Shown piece after piece: positions 42,105-50,476 of a stretch of 64,000 nt of DNA. The first letter of the stretch is position 1. Each line of letters begins with the position of its first letter. The notes under the pieces are model-generated. The model worked only from the letters and a program-made list of their open reading frames with translations, ran no database searches and was not told the DNA's origin. The stretch comes from JACJXW01 sp964418125 (lineage in GTDB: Bacteria > Bacteroidota > Bacteroidia > Chitinophagales > Saprospiraceae), in contig CAYQKY010000022.1 in assembly GCA_964418125.1 (NCBI GenBank), forward strand, positions 9,371-73,370, read 5' to 3'. The translations under genes were made by a program, and so were the position numbers.

Positions 42105-43286
42105 TTAAGCGCCTTTTAGTCCATTCTCCAGGTCTGCGATCAGGTCTTCCACATTTTCTATGCCTGTGGAGTAGCGGATGAGGCTTTCGGAAATGCCCAG
42201 GTGTTGGCGCTGGGATTCGGTGAGCTCCACATGGCTGGTCGTCCGGGGAGGGCCGGCCAGGGTGCTCACGGAGCCGAGGCTGGCGGCGAGGTGCACGAAG
42301 GTCAGGTTGTGCAACAGGCGTTTGACGGCTTCATACCCGCCCTTGAGTTCAAAGCTCAGCATGCCGCCGAAGCCCGACATCTGCCTCCTGGCAATATCGT
42401 GCCCGGTGTGGCTTTCCAGGCCCGGATAAAAAACCTTCTCCACCTTAGGGTGGCCGTGCAGGTAGCGGGCGATCTGCAGGGCGCTTTCATTCTGGCGCTG
42501 CACCCTCAGCTCCAGCGTCTTCATCCCGCGGATGGCCATATACGCCGCCTCGGGCTGCAGGCTGGCGCCGTTGATCTCCCGGTATTGAAAAATTTTCCGA
42601 ACCAATTCTTTTTCCCCGCATATCAGCCCGCACATCGTATCGGAGTGGCCGCTCAGGAATTTTGTGGCGCTGTGGATTACGAGGTTGGCGCCGAGCGCCA
42701 GGGGAGCTTGGTTGATGGGGGTGGCGAAAGTATTGTCAACTACGGTGATGGCGCCCGCTTTTTGAGCCGCCCGCCCGATCCGCTGCAAGTCGATCACTTT
42801 GAGCGTAGGGTTAGTGGGGCTTTCCAGGTATACGAGCCGGCACCCCTTTTCGATCTCCCGTTCCAGTTGCTCGTGATCCTCTGTTTTGCACAAAGCTACC
42901 GCAATGCCGAACTTCGGCAGGTGCTCCAGGAACAGTTTACTGGTGCCGCCGTAGGAATCTTTAACGGACACCACCCTGTCTCCCGGTTTCAGTAGGGCAA
43001 ACAGGGTATTGCTGATGGCCGCCATGCCGGTAGAGAAGGCGATGGCGTCTTCGGCTCCTTCCAGGATGCGGATCTTTTCTTCCAGCACCCGCACTGTGGG
43101 GTTGGTGTTGCGGCTGTAGATGTGCCCCTCGCGGTTGCCTTTGGCCACTTCGTACCAGTCGTCCAGGCCCTCGTAGGCGAAGGTAACCGTGTTGAAGATG
43201 GGCGCGGTGGAGCTGCCGTGGGGGAAGGTTTCGGTTTCGCCGGCCCAGACGGCGGCGGTGCCTTTTTTACTTTTTGAGAGGTCCAT
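42105..43286 (-). CDS. Cys/Met-metabolism PLP enzyme (cystathionine synthase/lyase type)
   Basis: A 393-residue member of the trans-sulfuration family. The PLP lysine is in HSATKFLSGHSD, the cofactor phosphate site involves SRNTNPT and the STGMAAIS loop, and LESPTNPT plus VDNTFATP are the usual cofactor-binding strands. It could be cystathionine gamma-synthase, beta/gamma-lyase or methionine gamma-lyase; the motifs do not separate these. It may form a two-gene unit with the M20 peptidase 70 bp downstream. Confidence 0.88.
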   Translation of the reverse strand: MDLSKSKKGTAAVWAGETETFPHGSSTAPIFNTVTFAYEGLDDWYEVAKGNREGHIYSRNTNPTVRVLEEKIRILEGAEDAIAFSTGMAAISNTLFALLKPGDRVVSVKDSYGGTSKLFLEHLPKFGIAVALCKTEDHEQLEREIEKGCRLVYLESPTNPTLKVIDLQRIGRAAQKAGAITVVDNTFATPINQAPLALGANLVIHSATKFLSGHSDTMCGLICGEKELVRKIFQYREINGASLQPEAAYMAIRGMKTLELRVQRQNESALQIARYLHGHPKVEKVFYPGLESHTGHDIARRQMSGFGGMLSFELKGGYEAVKRLLHNLTFVHLAASLGSVSTLAGPPRTTSHVELTESQRQHLGISESLIRYSTGIENVEDLIADLENGLKGA

Positions 43287-43332
43287 AAGGTGTACAGTTG
43301 GTTTTAGAGCTTGTTAGGAATGATTGAATTTC

Positions 43333-43398
43333 TTGCCACAAAGACAACAAGGGCTCGAAGAGTCACCAAGGCTTAGTGCTTTCGTGTTTTAGTGGCAA
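43333..43398 (-). repeat. TTGCCAC...GTGGCAA inverted repeat
   Basis: TTGCCAC (43333-43339) and GTGGCAA (43392-43398) close an imperfect hairpin filled with AAGACAACAAGG / CTTTCGTGTTTT words, of the CACAAAG type often seen between Bacteroidota genes. It lies between the hypothetical gene and the PLP enzyme gene. Confidence 0.5.
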
Positions 43399-43438
43399 AA
43401 AAAAAGCACAATGAACAGTAGTGTGCGCATTCGATTAT

Positions 43439-44395
43439 TTAGAAAAACCCATACTCAAAATCGTGAAAAACCTTAGCTTCCCTGGCCTCCCCATCCTTGT
43501 AATTGATCCTTACAATTCTGTCCACCAGATCTTCCTTCCCTCCATCTTCCAGGTAATTGTAAACCAGTTCAGATATCTTTTCCCCTCCTTCAAGAGTTAT
43601 CACTTTTTCCAGCCTGCTGGCTTTTCCCTGACTTGTTTGCATAACCACTTCTCTGGCCGGCCGGCCGTCATTGTCATCTATGATCATTTTCACCACATTT
43701 CCGGAACTGTTCTTCTCAATGAACTGGTCAATTTTAATATTCAACGCCGGTTCGTAGATGATGGTATGTTCCGTTTTGCCGCCATGATCATTCTCCAGTA
43801 TTTCTTCTTCCTCACGGAGCTGCCGGCCGGACACACCCACAAAAAATTTTTTGCTTCTTCCTGAACTGTCGTATTCTACCACCCACTTTGTAGTATCCTG
43901 CCCGCTGAAGGTGGTTTCAGTGGTTATCCGGCCCAGGCCGTCGTATTCATAAATGGTGTAAGATCCCAATTCATTTTTGTCATTGTATATTTCCTTTCTG
44001 GCCAATTGTTCCTTTTGATCATAAATGCTCCTTTCCATTCTTTTCAGCTTTCCCTCCCTGCTGAACAGCCTCTCTTCCTTAACTGTATCGGCGTTGATGT
44101 ACAGGATATATCCCATGGGATGGGCTGAATTGAATTCAAAGGGCTGTTCCTCTGCCTGTCCGATGAAATATTGAGTTGGCCTGCCGGAGAATTCTGATTT
44201 TACCGGTTTCCCCTGCAGGTTATAGTATTTTTGGTAAATGAGCGCACCCTCTTCATCGGTGGCCTTTATCACCTTTACCTTATTCTTCAGGATGACTTCG
44301 GGAGGCAGTTCCATGATGAAGATTGACGAAGCCTGGCCGAAGAGTCCCGTCAGGGACATGATGGTAATAATGTAGATTAGTATCTTCTTTTTCAT
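43439..44395 (-). CDS. Hypothetical exported protein with RHS/YwqK-like strands
   Basis: A 318-residue protein with a signal peptide (to about residue 21). The rest is a series of short beta-hairpins with YYNLQGKPVKSEF, YEYDGLGRITTE and VEYDSSGRSKKFF. These resemble the YD or antitoxin-YwqK type of repeat found in secreted Bacteroidota proteins. There is no toxin domain and no T9SS signal. Its base composition looks more AT-rich by eye than its neighbours, a possible sign of transfer. Function unknown. Confidence 0.6.
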   Translation of the reverse strand: MKKKILIYIITIMSLTGLFGQASSIFIMELPPEVILKNKVKVIKATDEEGALIYQKYYNLQGKPVKSEFSGRPTQYFIGQAEEQPFEFNSAHPMGYILYINADTVKEERLFSREGKLKRMERSIYDQKEQLARKEIYNDKNELGSYTIYEYDGLGRITTETTFSGQDTTKWVVEYDSSGRSKKFFVGVSGRQLREEEEILENDHGGKTEHTIIYEPALNIKIDQFIEKNSSGNVVKMIIDDNDGRPAREVVMQTSQGKASRLEKVITLEGGEKISELVYNYLEDGGKEDLVDRIVRINYKDGEAREAKVFHDFEYGFF

Positions 44396-44417
44396 CGAGC
44401 AGAGATTTTTAGTTTTT

Positions 44418-45431
44418 TCACACCTTAACCACCACCTTTCCCACCGTCTTTCCCGTCTGAAAAAGCAGGATGGCCTCTTTGAGCTGTTCCAGCGGAAAAG
44501 TATGGCCGACGTGGGGTTTGCCCAGGTTCATCTGTTCGAGTTCTTTCAGCAACTGGTGCATGAGCTCCACCTTGTGGTAGAGCCAGATGAGGTTGAAGCC
44601 GATCACGCCTTTGTTGTCCTCGGGCATCTTCTGGGGGTCGATCCTGGGGCGGGTGAGGTAGTACCAGATCAGCTTCAGGTAATTGGGGCGGTTGCCTACG
44701 GAACCGTAGCGGGCGGAGCCGTAGACGATCATGCGGCCCTGCTGGGCCAGCATCTCATAGCCTTCTTTCAGTATTTTGCCGCCGATACACTCCATGATGA
44801 GGTGGAGGTCCCGGCCGTCCAGGGCATTTCCCAGATCCGTTTTGAAATTTTTGCTGCGGACGATGCCCTTGTCGTATCCTTCCTGCTGCAGATAATCCAG
44901 CTTTTCCGGCCGCCCCACCGTCCCGATGGTATAGGCCTCATATTGCTTGGCGATCCGGTTGGCCCAGGTGCCGACGCCCCCGGCGGCGCTGTGAATGAGC
45001 ACCGTCTGGCCCTGTTGTATATCTCCCAGTTCTTTCAGGGCGTAATAAGCGGTAAGCACCTGGACCAGGTAGGCGGCCCCTTCCTCGAAGCGCCAGCCGG
45101 CGGGCAGGGGCAGCACGTAGCGGGCGTCGATGTTCAGGTGGGTGGCGTAGGCGCCAAAGCGGGTGACGCCCATGATGGCGTCTCCTTCTTTCAGGTGGGT
45201 TACGCTTTCGCCAACTTTAGCCACCACTCCTGAGTACTCCAGCCCGGGCACGAACTCCCCCTCCGGAGTGGCGCCGTACAGGCCCCAGATGGCGAAGATG
45301 TCGGCAAAGTTCAGGCCGATGGCCCGTACTTCTATCGTGACTTCTCCCGGAGCGGGATCGGGCATTTGCTCTTCGATGAGGTTCAGATAGGAGAGGCTTC
45401 CGGAGTTCTGGCGGTAGGCATGGCGTCGCAT
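44418..45431 (-). CDS. Zinc-independent MDR oxidoreductase (quinone reductase / VAT-1-like)
   Basis: A 337-residue medium-chain dehydrogenase/reductase. The N-terminal GroES-like domain (VRAIGLNFADIFAIWGLYG, FVPGLEYSGVV) lacks catalytic-zinc cysteines. The nucleotide-binding fold has the quinone-reductase motif VLIHSAAGGVGTWA, and the C-terminal HVGHTFPLEQLKEAILLFQTGKTVGKVVV is typical. It should reduce a quinone or enone with NADPH. It is 22 bp upstream of the hypothetical gene on the same strand. Confidence 0.88.
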   Translation of the reverse strand: MRRHAYRQNSGSLSYLNLIEEQMPDPAPGEVTIEVRAIGLNFADIFAIWGLYGATPEGEFVPGLEYSGVVAKVGESVTHLKEGDAIMGVTRFGAYATHLNIDARYVLPLPAGWRFEEGAAYLVQVLTAYYALKELGDIQQGQTVLIHSAAGGVGTWANRIAKQYEAYTIGTVGRPEKLDYLQQEGYDKGIVRSKNFKTDLGNALDGRDLHLIMECIGGKILKEGYEMLAQQGRMIVYGSARYGSVGNRPNYLKLIWYYLTRPRIDPQKMPEDNKGVIGFNLIWLYHKVELMHQLLKELEQMNLGKPHVGHTFPLEQLKEAILLFQTGKTVGKVVVKV

Positions 45432-45530
45432 GATGGGCTTTTTTATGGAAAGTAGGAATATTGCGGCGGGAAAGGAAAAACCGGGGCGTTTTTCTTTCCC
45501 GATAAAAAATCAGGGGTGGAATGGAACACG

Positions 45531-45564
45531 CCTGCCTGCCGCGAGGCGCGGCCTTGCAGGCAGG
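45531..45564. repeat. CCTGCCTGC hairpin
   Basis: CCTGCCTGC (45531-45539) pairs exactly with GCAGGCAGG (45556-45564) around a GC-rich loop. The same word pair occurs near 6949-6992. It lies between divergent genes, so it is not an obvious terminator. Confidence 0.45.
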
Positions 45565-45700
45565 GATCTACGCGGGTTTGGCGGGTTGCGCGGATTACGA
45601 GCCTGTGATGCGCTGTTACATAGGGATCTGTGCGGTTCTGGTGCTGGAGAGGCCAAACATTTCATTCTTCCCCCCGGTTCCATAATAAACACATCCCGCC

Positions 45701-46201
45701 ATGAAAACGGAAACCCATCATTTTGAAGACGACGGTAAGATCCCAAACAATCCCAGCCTTCCCCTCATTGTCTACCGGCAGGCGCTGGAGGATGGGGAAG
45801 GCGCAGCGGCCTGTAAAGCCCGCTTCCGCCGCAACGGCTGGACGGGCGCCTGGGTGAACGGCATCTATCCCTTCCACCACTACCACAGCACCGCCCATGA
45901 AGTGCTGGGGGTAGTTAGCGGCCGGGCGGAAGTGGCTCTCGGTGGGCCGGAAGGCATCACCACTACGGTCAAAGCGGGAGACGTCATCATCATCCCCGCC
46001 GGTGTGGGGCACTGCAATAAAGGTTCCAGCAACGATTTTGAGGTTGTCGGCGCCTACCCCGAGGGGCAGGACTGGGACCTCTGCCGAGGCGGGCCGGGCG
46101 AGCGGCCGGAGAAAGTGGAGAACATCAAGGAAGTGCCGCTTCCGGAAAAAGACCCGGTGTTTGGAACGGACGGCCAATTGAGGGATGAATGGGGGCTGTA
46201 G
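45701..46201 (+). CDS. Cupin-domain protein
   Basis: A 166-residue soluble protein with a single cupin barrel. Motif 1 is seen in HHYHSTAHEVLGVVSG (His ligands and Glu), and motif 2 in AGDVIIIPAGVGHCN (final His). This layout is close to the YjlB-type cupins of unknown substrate. It is transcribed away from the oxidoreductase gene and toward the minus-strand operon. Confidence 0.82.
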   Translation: MKTETHHFEDDGKIPNNPSLPLIVYRQALEDGEGAAACKARFRRNGWTGAWVNGIYPFHHYHSTAHEVLGVVSGRAEVALGGPEGITTTVKAGDVIIIPAGVGHCNKGSSNDFEVVGAYPEGQDWDLCRGGPGERPEKVENIKEVPLPEKDPVFGTDGQLRDEWGL

Positions 46202-46248
46202 ATCAAATATGTCCTTTCCCATTACTTCCTTACTTGCTGTACTGTTGG

Positions 46249-46605
46249 TCAGTCACCTTCTCCAGCCAATTCTTCCTGGATGGCGATATGGCTCATGGCC
46301 TTTTCGGGGCTGGCGCCGTGCCAGTGCTTTTCGCCGGGAGCAAACCAAACTATATCCCCCGGGCGAATTTCCTCAATGGGCCCGCCCTCGCGTTGTACCC
46401 ATCCCAACCCGGAGGTTACGATAAGCGTTTGTCCGGCCGGGTGGGTATGCCAGGCGGTTCTGGCGCCCGGTTCGAAGGTGACGCTGGCGCCGGCGGCCCT
46501 GGTTGACTCTTTTTTCTGAAATAAGGGGTCTATTCGTACAGGTCCGGTGAACCAGTCTTCCGGCCCTTTGACAGATGGTACGGAGCCATTCTTCGTGATT
46601 TCCAT
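46249..46605 (-). CDS. Small cupin protein, last gene of the AraC-linked operon
   Basis: A 118-residue cupin. Metal ligands are visible in TAWHTHPAGQTLIV (two His) and the second motif GDIVWFAPGEKHWHGA. It has high similarity to the cupin lipoprotein at 49993 (shared ARxxWHTHPAGQ and AKHWHGA-type stretches) but has no signal peptide. It starts 26 bp after the truncated reductase gene and should be co-transcribed. Relatives act in aromatic or quinone-related detoxification, or are uncharacterised. Confidence 0.85.
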   Translation of the reverse strand: MEITKNGSVPSVKGPEDWFTGPVRIDPLFQKKESTRAAGASVTFEPGARTAWHTHPAGQTLIVTSGLGWVQREGGPIEEIRPGDIVWFAPGEKHWHGASPEKAMSHIAIQEELAGEGD

Positions 46606-46631
46606 AATGTCTTATCTTTTGTTTTTCAGAT

Positions 46632-47510
46632 TCAATTCCCTGCGAAGACAGGAAACTTGCTGGCCTCTCCGTAATCTTCGATCGGTTCCATATTTTTCAG
46701 GACTTCCATATCCTCTTCCGAGATCTCAAAATCCACTCCGGCATTGTCTTTCATATGTTCGGGGTTGGAGGTCTTAGGTAACGGAAGGAGGCCGAGCTGC
46801 AGGCCGTAACGAATGCATAGCTGAGGGACAGAGACATTGTATTTTTTCGCCATTTCTGCTATTTCCTCGTTCTTGAACAATTCTCCGTGCCCGATTGGTG
46901 AATAGGCCTCCACCAGGATGCCATTGTCCTTGCAGTACTGGATCAGCTCTCTGGGCGTGTTGGTGATATGCGCCAGGATCTGATTTACCATCGGTTTCAC
47001 AGCACAGGACTCCAGGATGTTATCGACATCTTCTTTTTCAAAATTCGAAAGGCCGATGGCGCGTAGTTTTCCAGCTTTATAGGCCTCTTCCAGCGCTTTC
47101 CATGCTTCACGGTTCCCTTTGAAGTAACGATCCTCTCCACCGAATTCCGCCCATGGTTTCGGGCTGTGTATGATCATCAGGTCAATGTACTCAAGCCCCA
47201 TTCTTTTAAGCGATCCATCAATGGATGCAACGGCTTCTTTATAGGATTTCACTTCCGCGGCGAGCTTTGTGGTCACAATATCATACGGCACATCCGTCAG
47301 CTGATTCCGGACGGCCTCCATAGAGGAGGGGAGTTCGAATGGCAGCTTACCCGTTGGCCGGGCATTACCGAAGATCACTTCGCAAACGTTTTTGTCGCTT
47401 GCGCCGAAATCAGCAATGAGCGCCTTCGATGCTCCGGCAATATCCGGGATCACCGCCGGCCGGTCGAGGTAGATATTGACGATCGTCGGAACTTTTTTCA
47501 GGAGATCCAT
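46632..47510 (-). pseudogene. Fusion of a GH3 C-terminal fragment to a truncated aldo-keto reductase
   Basis: The 292-codon frame is a chimera. Codons 1-77 (VPTIVNIYLDRPAVIPDI ... GKLPFELPSSMEAV ... TDVPYD) are the C-terminal part of a GH3 beta-glucosidase. From codon 78 (IVTTKLAAEVKSY) it is an aldo-keto reductase that has lost its first strands, including the N-terminal GFG segment and the catalytic Asp/Tyr region. Retained reductase parts are DLMIIHSP, AIGLSNF, VNQI and LPLPKTSNPEHM. The join is in frame, but neither enzyme can be complete. Upstream lies the GH3 N-terminal part, so this locus has suffered at least two deletions, or the assembly has collapsed here. Confidence 0.8.
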
Positions 47511-48295
47511 AATCTTAGCCTTTTCATCACCCTTGAAATCAAGATCACCATGCGCGCCGTCAAATCAGCATCTTCACCAAAGCCGCCGCTTATTCGCGGC
47601 CACCTCGGTTCGGTGGCCAGGTCAATTTGCGGATGTAACGCCACCCGGATGCCAACGGCTAAATATTCTTTCCGGACGACATCGGCAAATTGCTCTACCA
47701 GGGAGTCATTCCCGATGGCGGCCAGCCCGAGCGTCTCGCAGAATTGCGTAAACCCGTTGGCGGCCATCGAGAATATGGTGTTGCTGAAATGGTGCCGGGG
47801 GTCGGAGGCAATGGAAACGGGGATACCTAACCGCGTTTGTTCCGCATGGCTCTGCAGATTGTTGTACCACACGGCCATCATTTTAGGGTCGGAAGGGATA
47901 TCCCAGACATTGAAGTGGTTCAGTTTTCCTTTGTCAATATTTTCAACCGCTGCCGGATACCGGGCGCCGGGCCCGGTGGCATCGGGCTTTTTCTCCAGGC
48001 TGCCATCTTCATTCATCGCTACGCCGGGCATAAAAAGCATGCCGGCTTTCTCCTCCAGAGACATCTGGGAGAGCAGATCTTCCACCCTTTCCTTCAGGGG
48101 GGCATTGATGTCTTCGTAGAGGTCTAGTTGTCCGTTCTTATTGAGGTCGCGAAAAGCTTTCCCTTCTACTTCTGCCTTGACGGTAGTCTTCTCCAAAGCA
48201 AGGGCGGGAATGTCTTTCTCAGTTGTATCCTTACCGGATTGACAGCTCCATAAAATAAGCATTGCCAGTATGGAGCAGATAATTGATGCTTTCAT
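47498..48295 (-). pseudogene. GH3 glycosidase N-terminal fragment, deleted and frameshifted
   Basis: A 265-codon frame with a lipoprotein signal (LILWSC) and a GH3 N-terminal barrel start: FRDLNKNGQLDLYED, MSLEEKAGMLFMPG, TRLGIPVSIASDPRHH, then HPQIDLATEPRWPRISGGFGEDADL. After ARMV the frame runs into DNA which, read one frame over, encodes DLDFKGDEKAKIMDLLKK, the beginning of the GH3 C-terminal domain. The middle of the enzyme (a few hundred residues, including the catalytic region after the substrate-binding strand) is therefore missing, and the junction shifts frame. The remaining C-terminal fragment continues in the 46632-47510 chimera. Confidence 0.8.
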
Positions 48296-48308
48296 GTTTT
48301 GCTTGTTT

Positions 48309-49484
48309 TTAAAAGATCATTTGCACAAATTCAGACAGGTACTGCCGCCAGTTGGCCCAGGTATGCCCTCCTTCCGTTTCTTTATATCCATATTCCATTC
48401 CTATACTCTCCAGCTCTTTTCTATAATCCTGAATGCCCTGGTAAAGGATGGGAAAATCGTCTTTCCCGACGGCTATCCAGTACAGCTTGTAGCCGTTAAC
48501 CAGCTGGGCCGCCAGTTTCTCATCAAGATCTTGGTAAGCGGGGGCGGAAGGATGATCACCGGGTTTGACATTCAGCGCCGGAGAAAACAAGCCCAGGTAG
48601 TCAAAGGTATTGGGGTAGTGCCTGGAAATATAGGCGGTGTGATACCCTCCCATGGATAGGCCGGCGATGGCGCGGCCCTCCTTTGATTCGATGGTGCGGT
48701 AATTGCGCTCCACGAAGTTCATGATGTCATGGAAGGTGGCTTCAAACTTGCCGTCCATGGTATTGGGCAGCATGAATGTGGGTTGTACAAATCCGCTACT
48801 GCCCTTGCCCGGAGCTGCCTCCTGGGCGACGTTCCCGTTGGGTATCACGACGATCATGGGCTCCGCCTTCCCCTGGGCGATCAGGTTGTCCAGGATCTGA
48901 GCCGCCCGCCCGGAACCCAGCCACGCCTCCTCGTCCCCGCCGATGCCATGCAGCAGGTACAGCACCGGATACCGGGCGTCGCTGTTTTCGTATCCCGGGG
49001 GGGTATAGATGGCCAGCCTGCGCGTTTTATCATTTCCCGGAGAGTCATACCACCGGAAGGCGATCGTACCATGCGGGACATCCTTCACTTTATAGAGGTC
49101 TGCCGTGCCGCCCCCGATCAAAAAAACGTTGGATATGGAACCCACATCCCGAATGGCGTGCGCATTACTGGGGTCGATCGTCCTCACCCCATGCACGGAA
49201 AAGGAATACCTGTAGAATCCCGGTGGCAGGGCTTCGGTGGTGTGCGTCCAGAGGCTGTCCTTCTCTTTTTGCATCGCCCGGGATAGAGGTGTAAAGCCTG
49301 TTACCGGCATCCAGCTACCAGTGATAGTAACCTCAGAAGCATCGGGCCCCATGAGCCGGAAGGTAACCGTACCGTCTTCATTGATCTCGGGCGAAATGAT
49401 CTCATTTCTTTGAAATATATCCTGCTGTGCACTCAGGGTTAAGGAAATCCAAACAACCAGGAGGAATAGCAATGAGGTTCTCAT
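48309..49484 (-). CDS. Secreted CE1-type esterase with N-terminal CBM48-like domain
   Basis: A 391-residue protein with a signal peptide ending SAQQ. Residues 30-130 form an early-set domain (VTFRLMGPDASEVTITGSW) as found before feruloyl/esterase-D-like enzymes. The alpha/beta-hydrolase domain shows PVLYLLHGIGGDE (oxyanion loop), the nucleophile in GLSMGG, and the His in GGHTWANW near the end. Relatives remove feruloyl or acetyl groups from plant or algal polysaccharides. It lies between the GH3 remnant and an ABM-domain lipoprotein in the same operon, and a sugar-degradation role fits the GH3 companion. Confidence 0.85.
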   Translation of the reverse strand: MRTSLLFLLVVWISLTLSAQQDIFQRNEIISPEINEDGTVTFRLMGPDASEVTITGSWMPVTGFTPLSRAMQKEKDSLWTHTTEALPPGFYRYSFSVHGVRTIDPSNAHAIRDVGSISNVFLIGGGTADLYKVKDVPHGTIAFRWYDSPGNDKTRRLAIYTPPGYENSDARYPVLYLLHGIGGDEEAWLGSGRAAQILDNLIAQGKAEPMIVVIPNGNVAQEAAPGKGSSGFVQPTFMLPNTMDGKFEATFHDIMNFVERNYRTIESKEGRAIAGLSMGGYHTAYISRHYPNTFDYLGLFSPALNVKPGDHPSAPAYQDLDEKLAAQLVNGYKLYWIAVGKDDFPILYQGIQDYRKELESIGMEYGYKETEGGHTWANWRQYLSEFVQMIF

Positions 49485-49518
49485 TGTCAACATGTTTATG
49501 GTTCTTCTGATACTATGG

Positions 49519-49983
49519 TTAGTTACTGTCCCTTACCCCAAATACAATCGCATCCAGATCCACCAGTTCCAGCGACTTCACCATCTCCGAAGTCCCCGTT
49601 TTATACTTTTGAAAATGAGCTGTAGCCAGATGCGATTGGTAAGCAGCATCACTGGCATATATTTCCAACACCGTGATTTTTGATGGATCGGCCTCTTCCT
49701 GAACAGCATACATCGTCAAAACACCAGGTTCGTTCGCGATCGAGGTTTCGATTCCTTCCTTCAGAAAGGCTTTGTATTCATCAAGTCTTGCCGTATCGAT
49801 TTCCAGTTGGGCAAACCGAACTATTAGTTCACCACTCTGTTGAAGGTTTCTCATTATCTCGATTGGGGCGGGTTGCTCTGTTGTCGGTTTGCACCCGGCG
49901 CCAATCATGAGAAGGCCACTCAGGATGATCAATGGGCCTGTCCGTGTTTTCCAGGTTGGGACAATTGACTTAAAGTATCGCAT
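49519..49983 (-). CDS. Lipoprotein with ABM-type (quinol monooxygenase-like) domain
   Basis: A 154-residue protein with a lipoprotein signal (LLMIGAGC). Residues 50-150 have the antibiotic-biosynthesis-monooxygenase fold: VRFAQLEIDTARLDEYKAFL, then a strand with PGVLTMYAVQ, VLEIYASDAAYQSHLATAHF, and a closing helix with KSLELVDLD. The family oxidises quinols or phenolics, or degrades heme, without metal cofactors. The export signal is unusual for it. It has a cupin lipoprotein gene 9 bp upstream and an esterase gene 34 bp downstream. Confidence 0.82.
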   Translation of the reverse strand: MRYFKSIVPTWKTRTGPLIILSGLLMIGAGCKPTTEQPAPIEIMRNLQQSGELIVRFAQLEIDTARLDEYKAFLKEGIETSIANEPGVLTMYAVQEEADPSKITVLEIYASDAAYQSHLATAHFQKYKTGTSEMVKSLELVDLDAIVFGVRDSN

Positions 49984-49992
49984 TGCCAGTTA

Positions 49993-50472
49993 TTATTCAT
50001 GCAAATATACCTCATCAGACACCGGCTCCATCCATTCCACGATGCCCTTTTCGGTATTCGGAATGATATACATCTGCTGCAACCCGGTGTCCGCACTGGC
50101 GCCGTGCCAGTGTTTGGCGTTGGGCGGGCACTTCACCACATCGCCCTTCCTCATGATCTCTTTGGGCTGCCCCTCGATCTGATGGTAGCCCACGCCGTCG
50201 GTAATGATCAATATCTGCCCTGCCGGGTGAGTGTGCCAGTTGCTTCTGGCGCCCGGCTCGAAATACACATTGCCGACAAGAGTGGTATAGGCCGAATCAT
50301 TGGGAACGAGCCCGTAATTGTAGGCCGCGCCGGTGAACAACTCCGCCGGCCCTTGCTGGCCTTTGGGGAAGATCGCCTGCAATTCGGTAGATTGAGCCTG
50401 ATCTGCCTCCTGTTGCTGACAGGAAAGGAGCATCATGCCGGATAAGAGTAATGTGAGTATGACAAATCTCAT
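49993..50472 (-). CDS. Cupin-domain lipoprotein
   Basis: A 159-residue lipoprotein (LLSC signal). The cupin motifs are ARSNWHTHPAGQILI (His ligands) and GDVVKCPPNAKHWHGAS. It is close to the cytoplasmic cupin at 46249, so the operon carries an exported and a non-exported version of the same fold. It starts 4 bp after the DUF5916 gene's stop, making co-translation likely. Substrate unknown. Confidence 0.85.
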   Translation of the reverse strand: MRFVILTLLLSGMMLLSCQQQEADQAQSTELQAIFPKGQQGPAELFTGAAYNYGLVPNDSAYTTLVGNVYFEPGARSNWHTHPAGQILIITDGVGYHQIEGQPKEIMRKGDVVKCPPNAKHWHGASADTGLQQMYIIPNTEKGIVEWMEPVSDEVYLHE

Positions 50473-50476
50473 TTTT

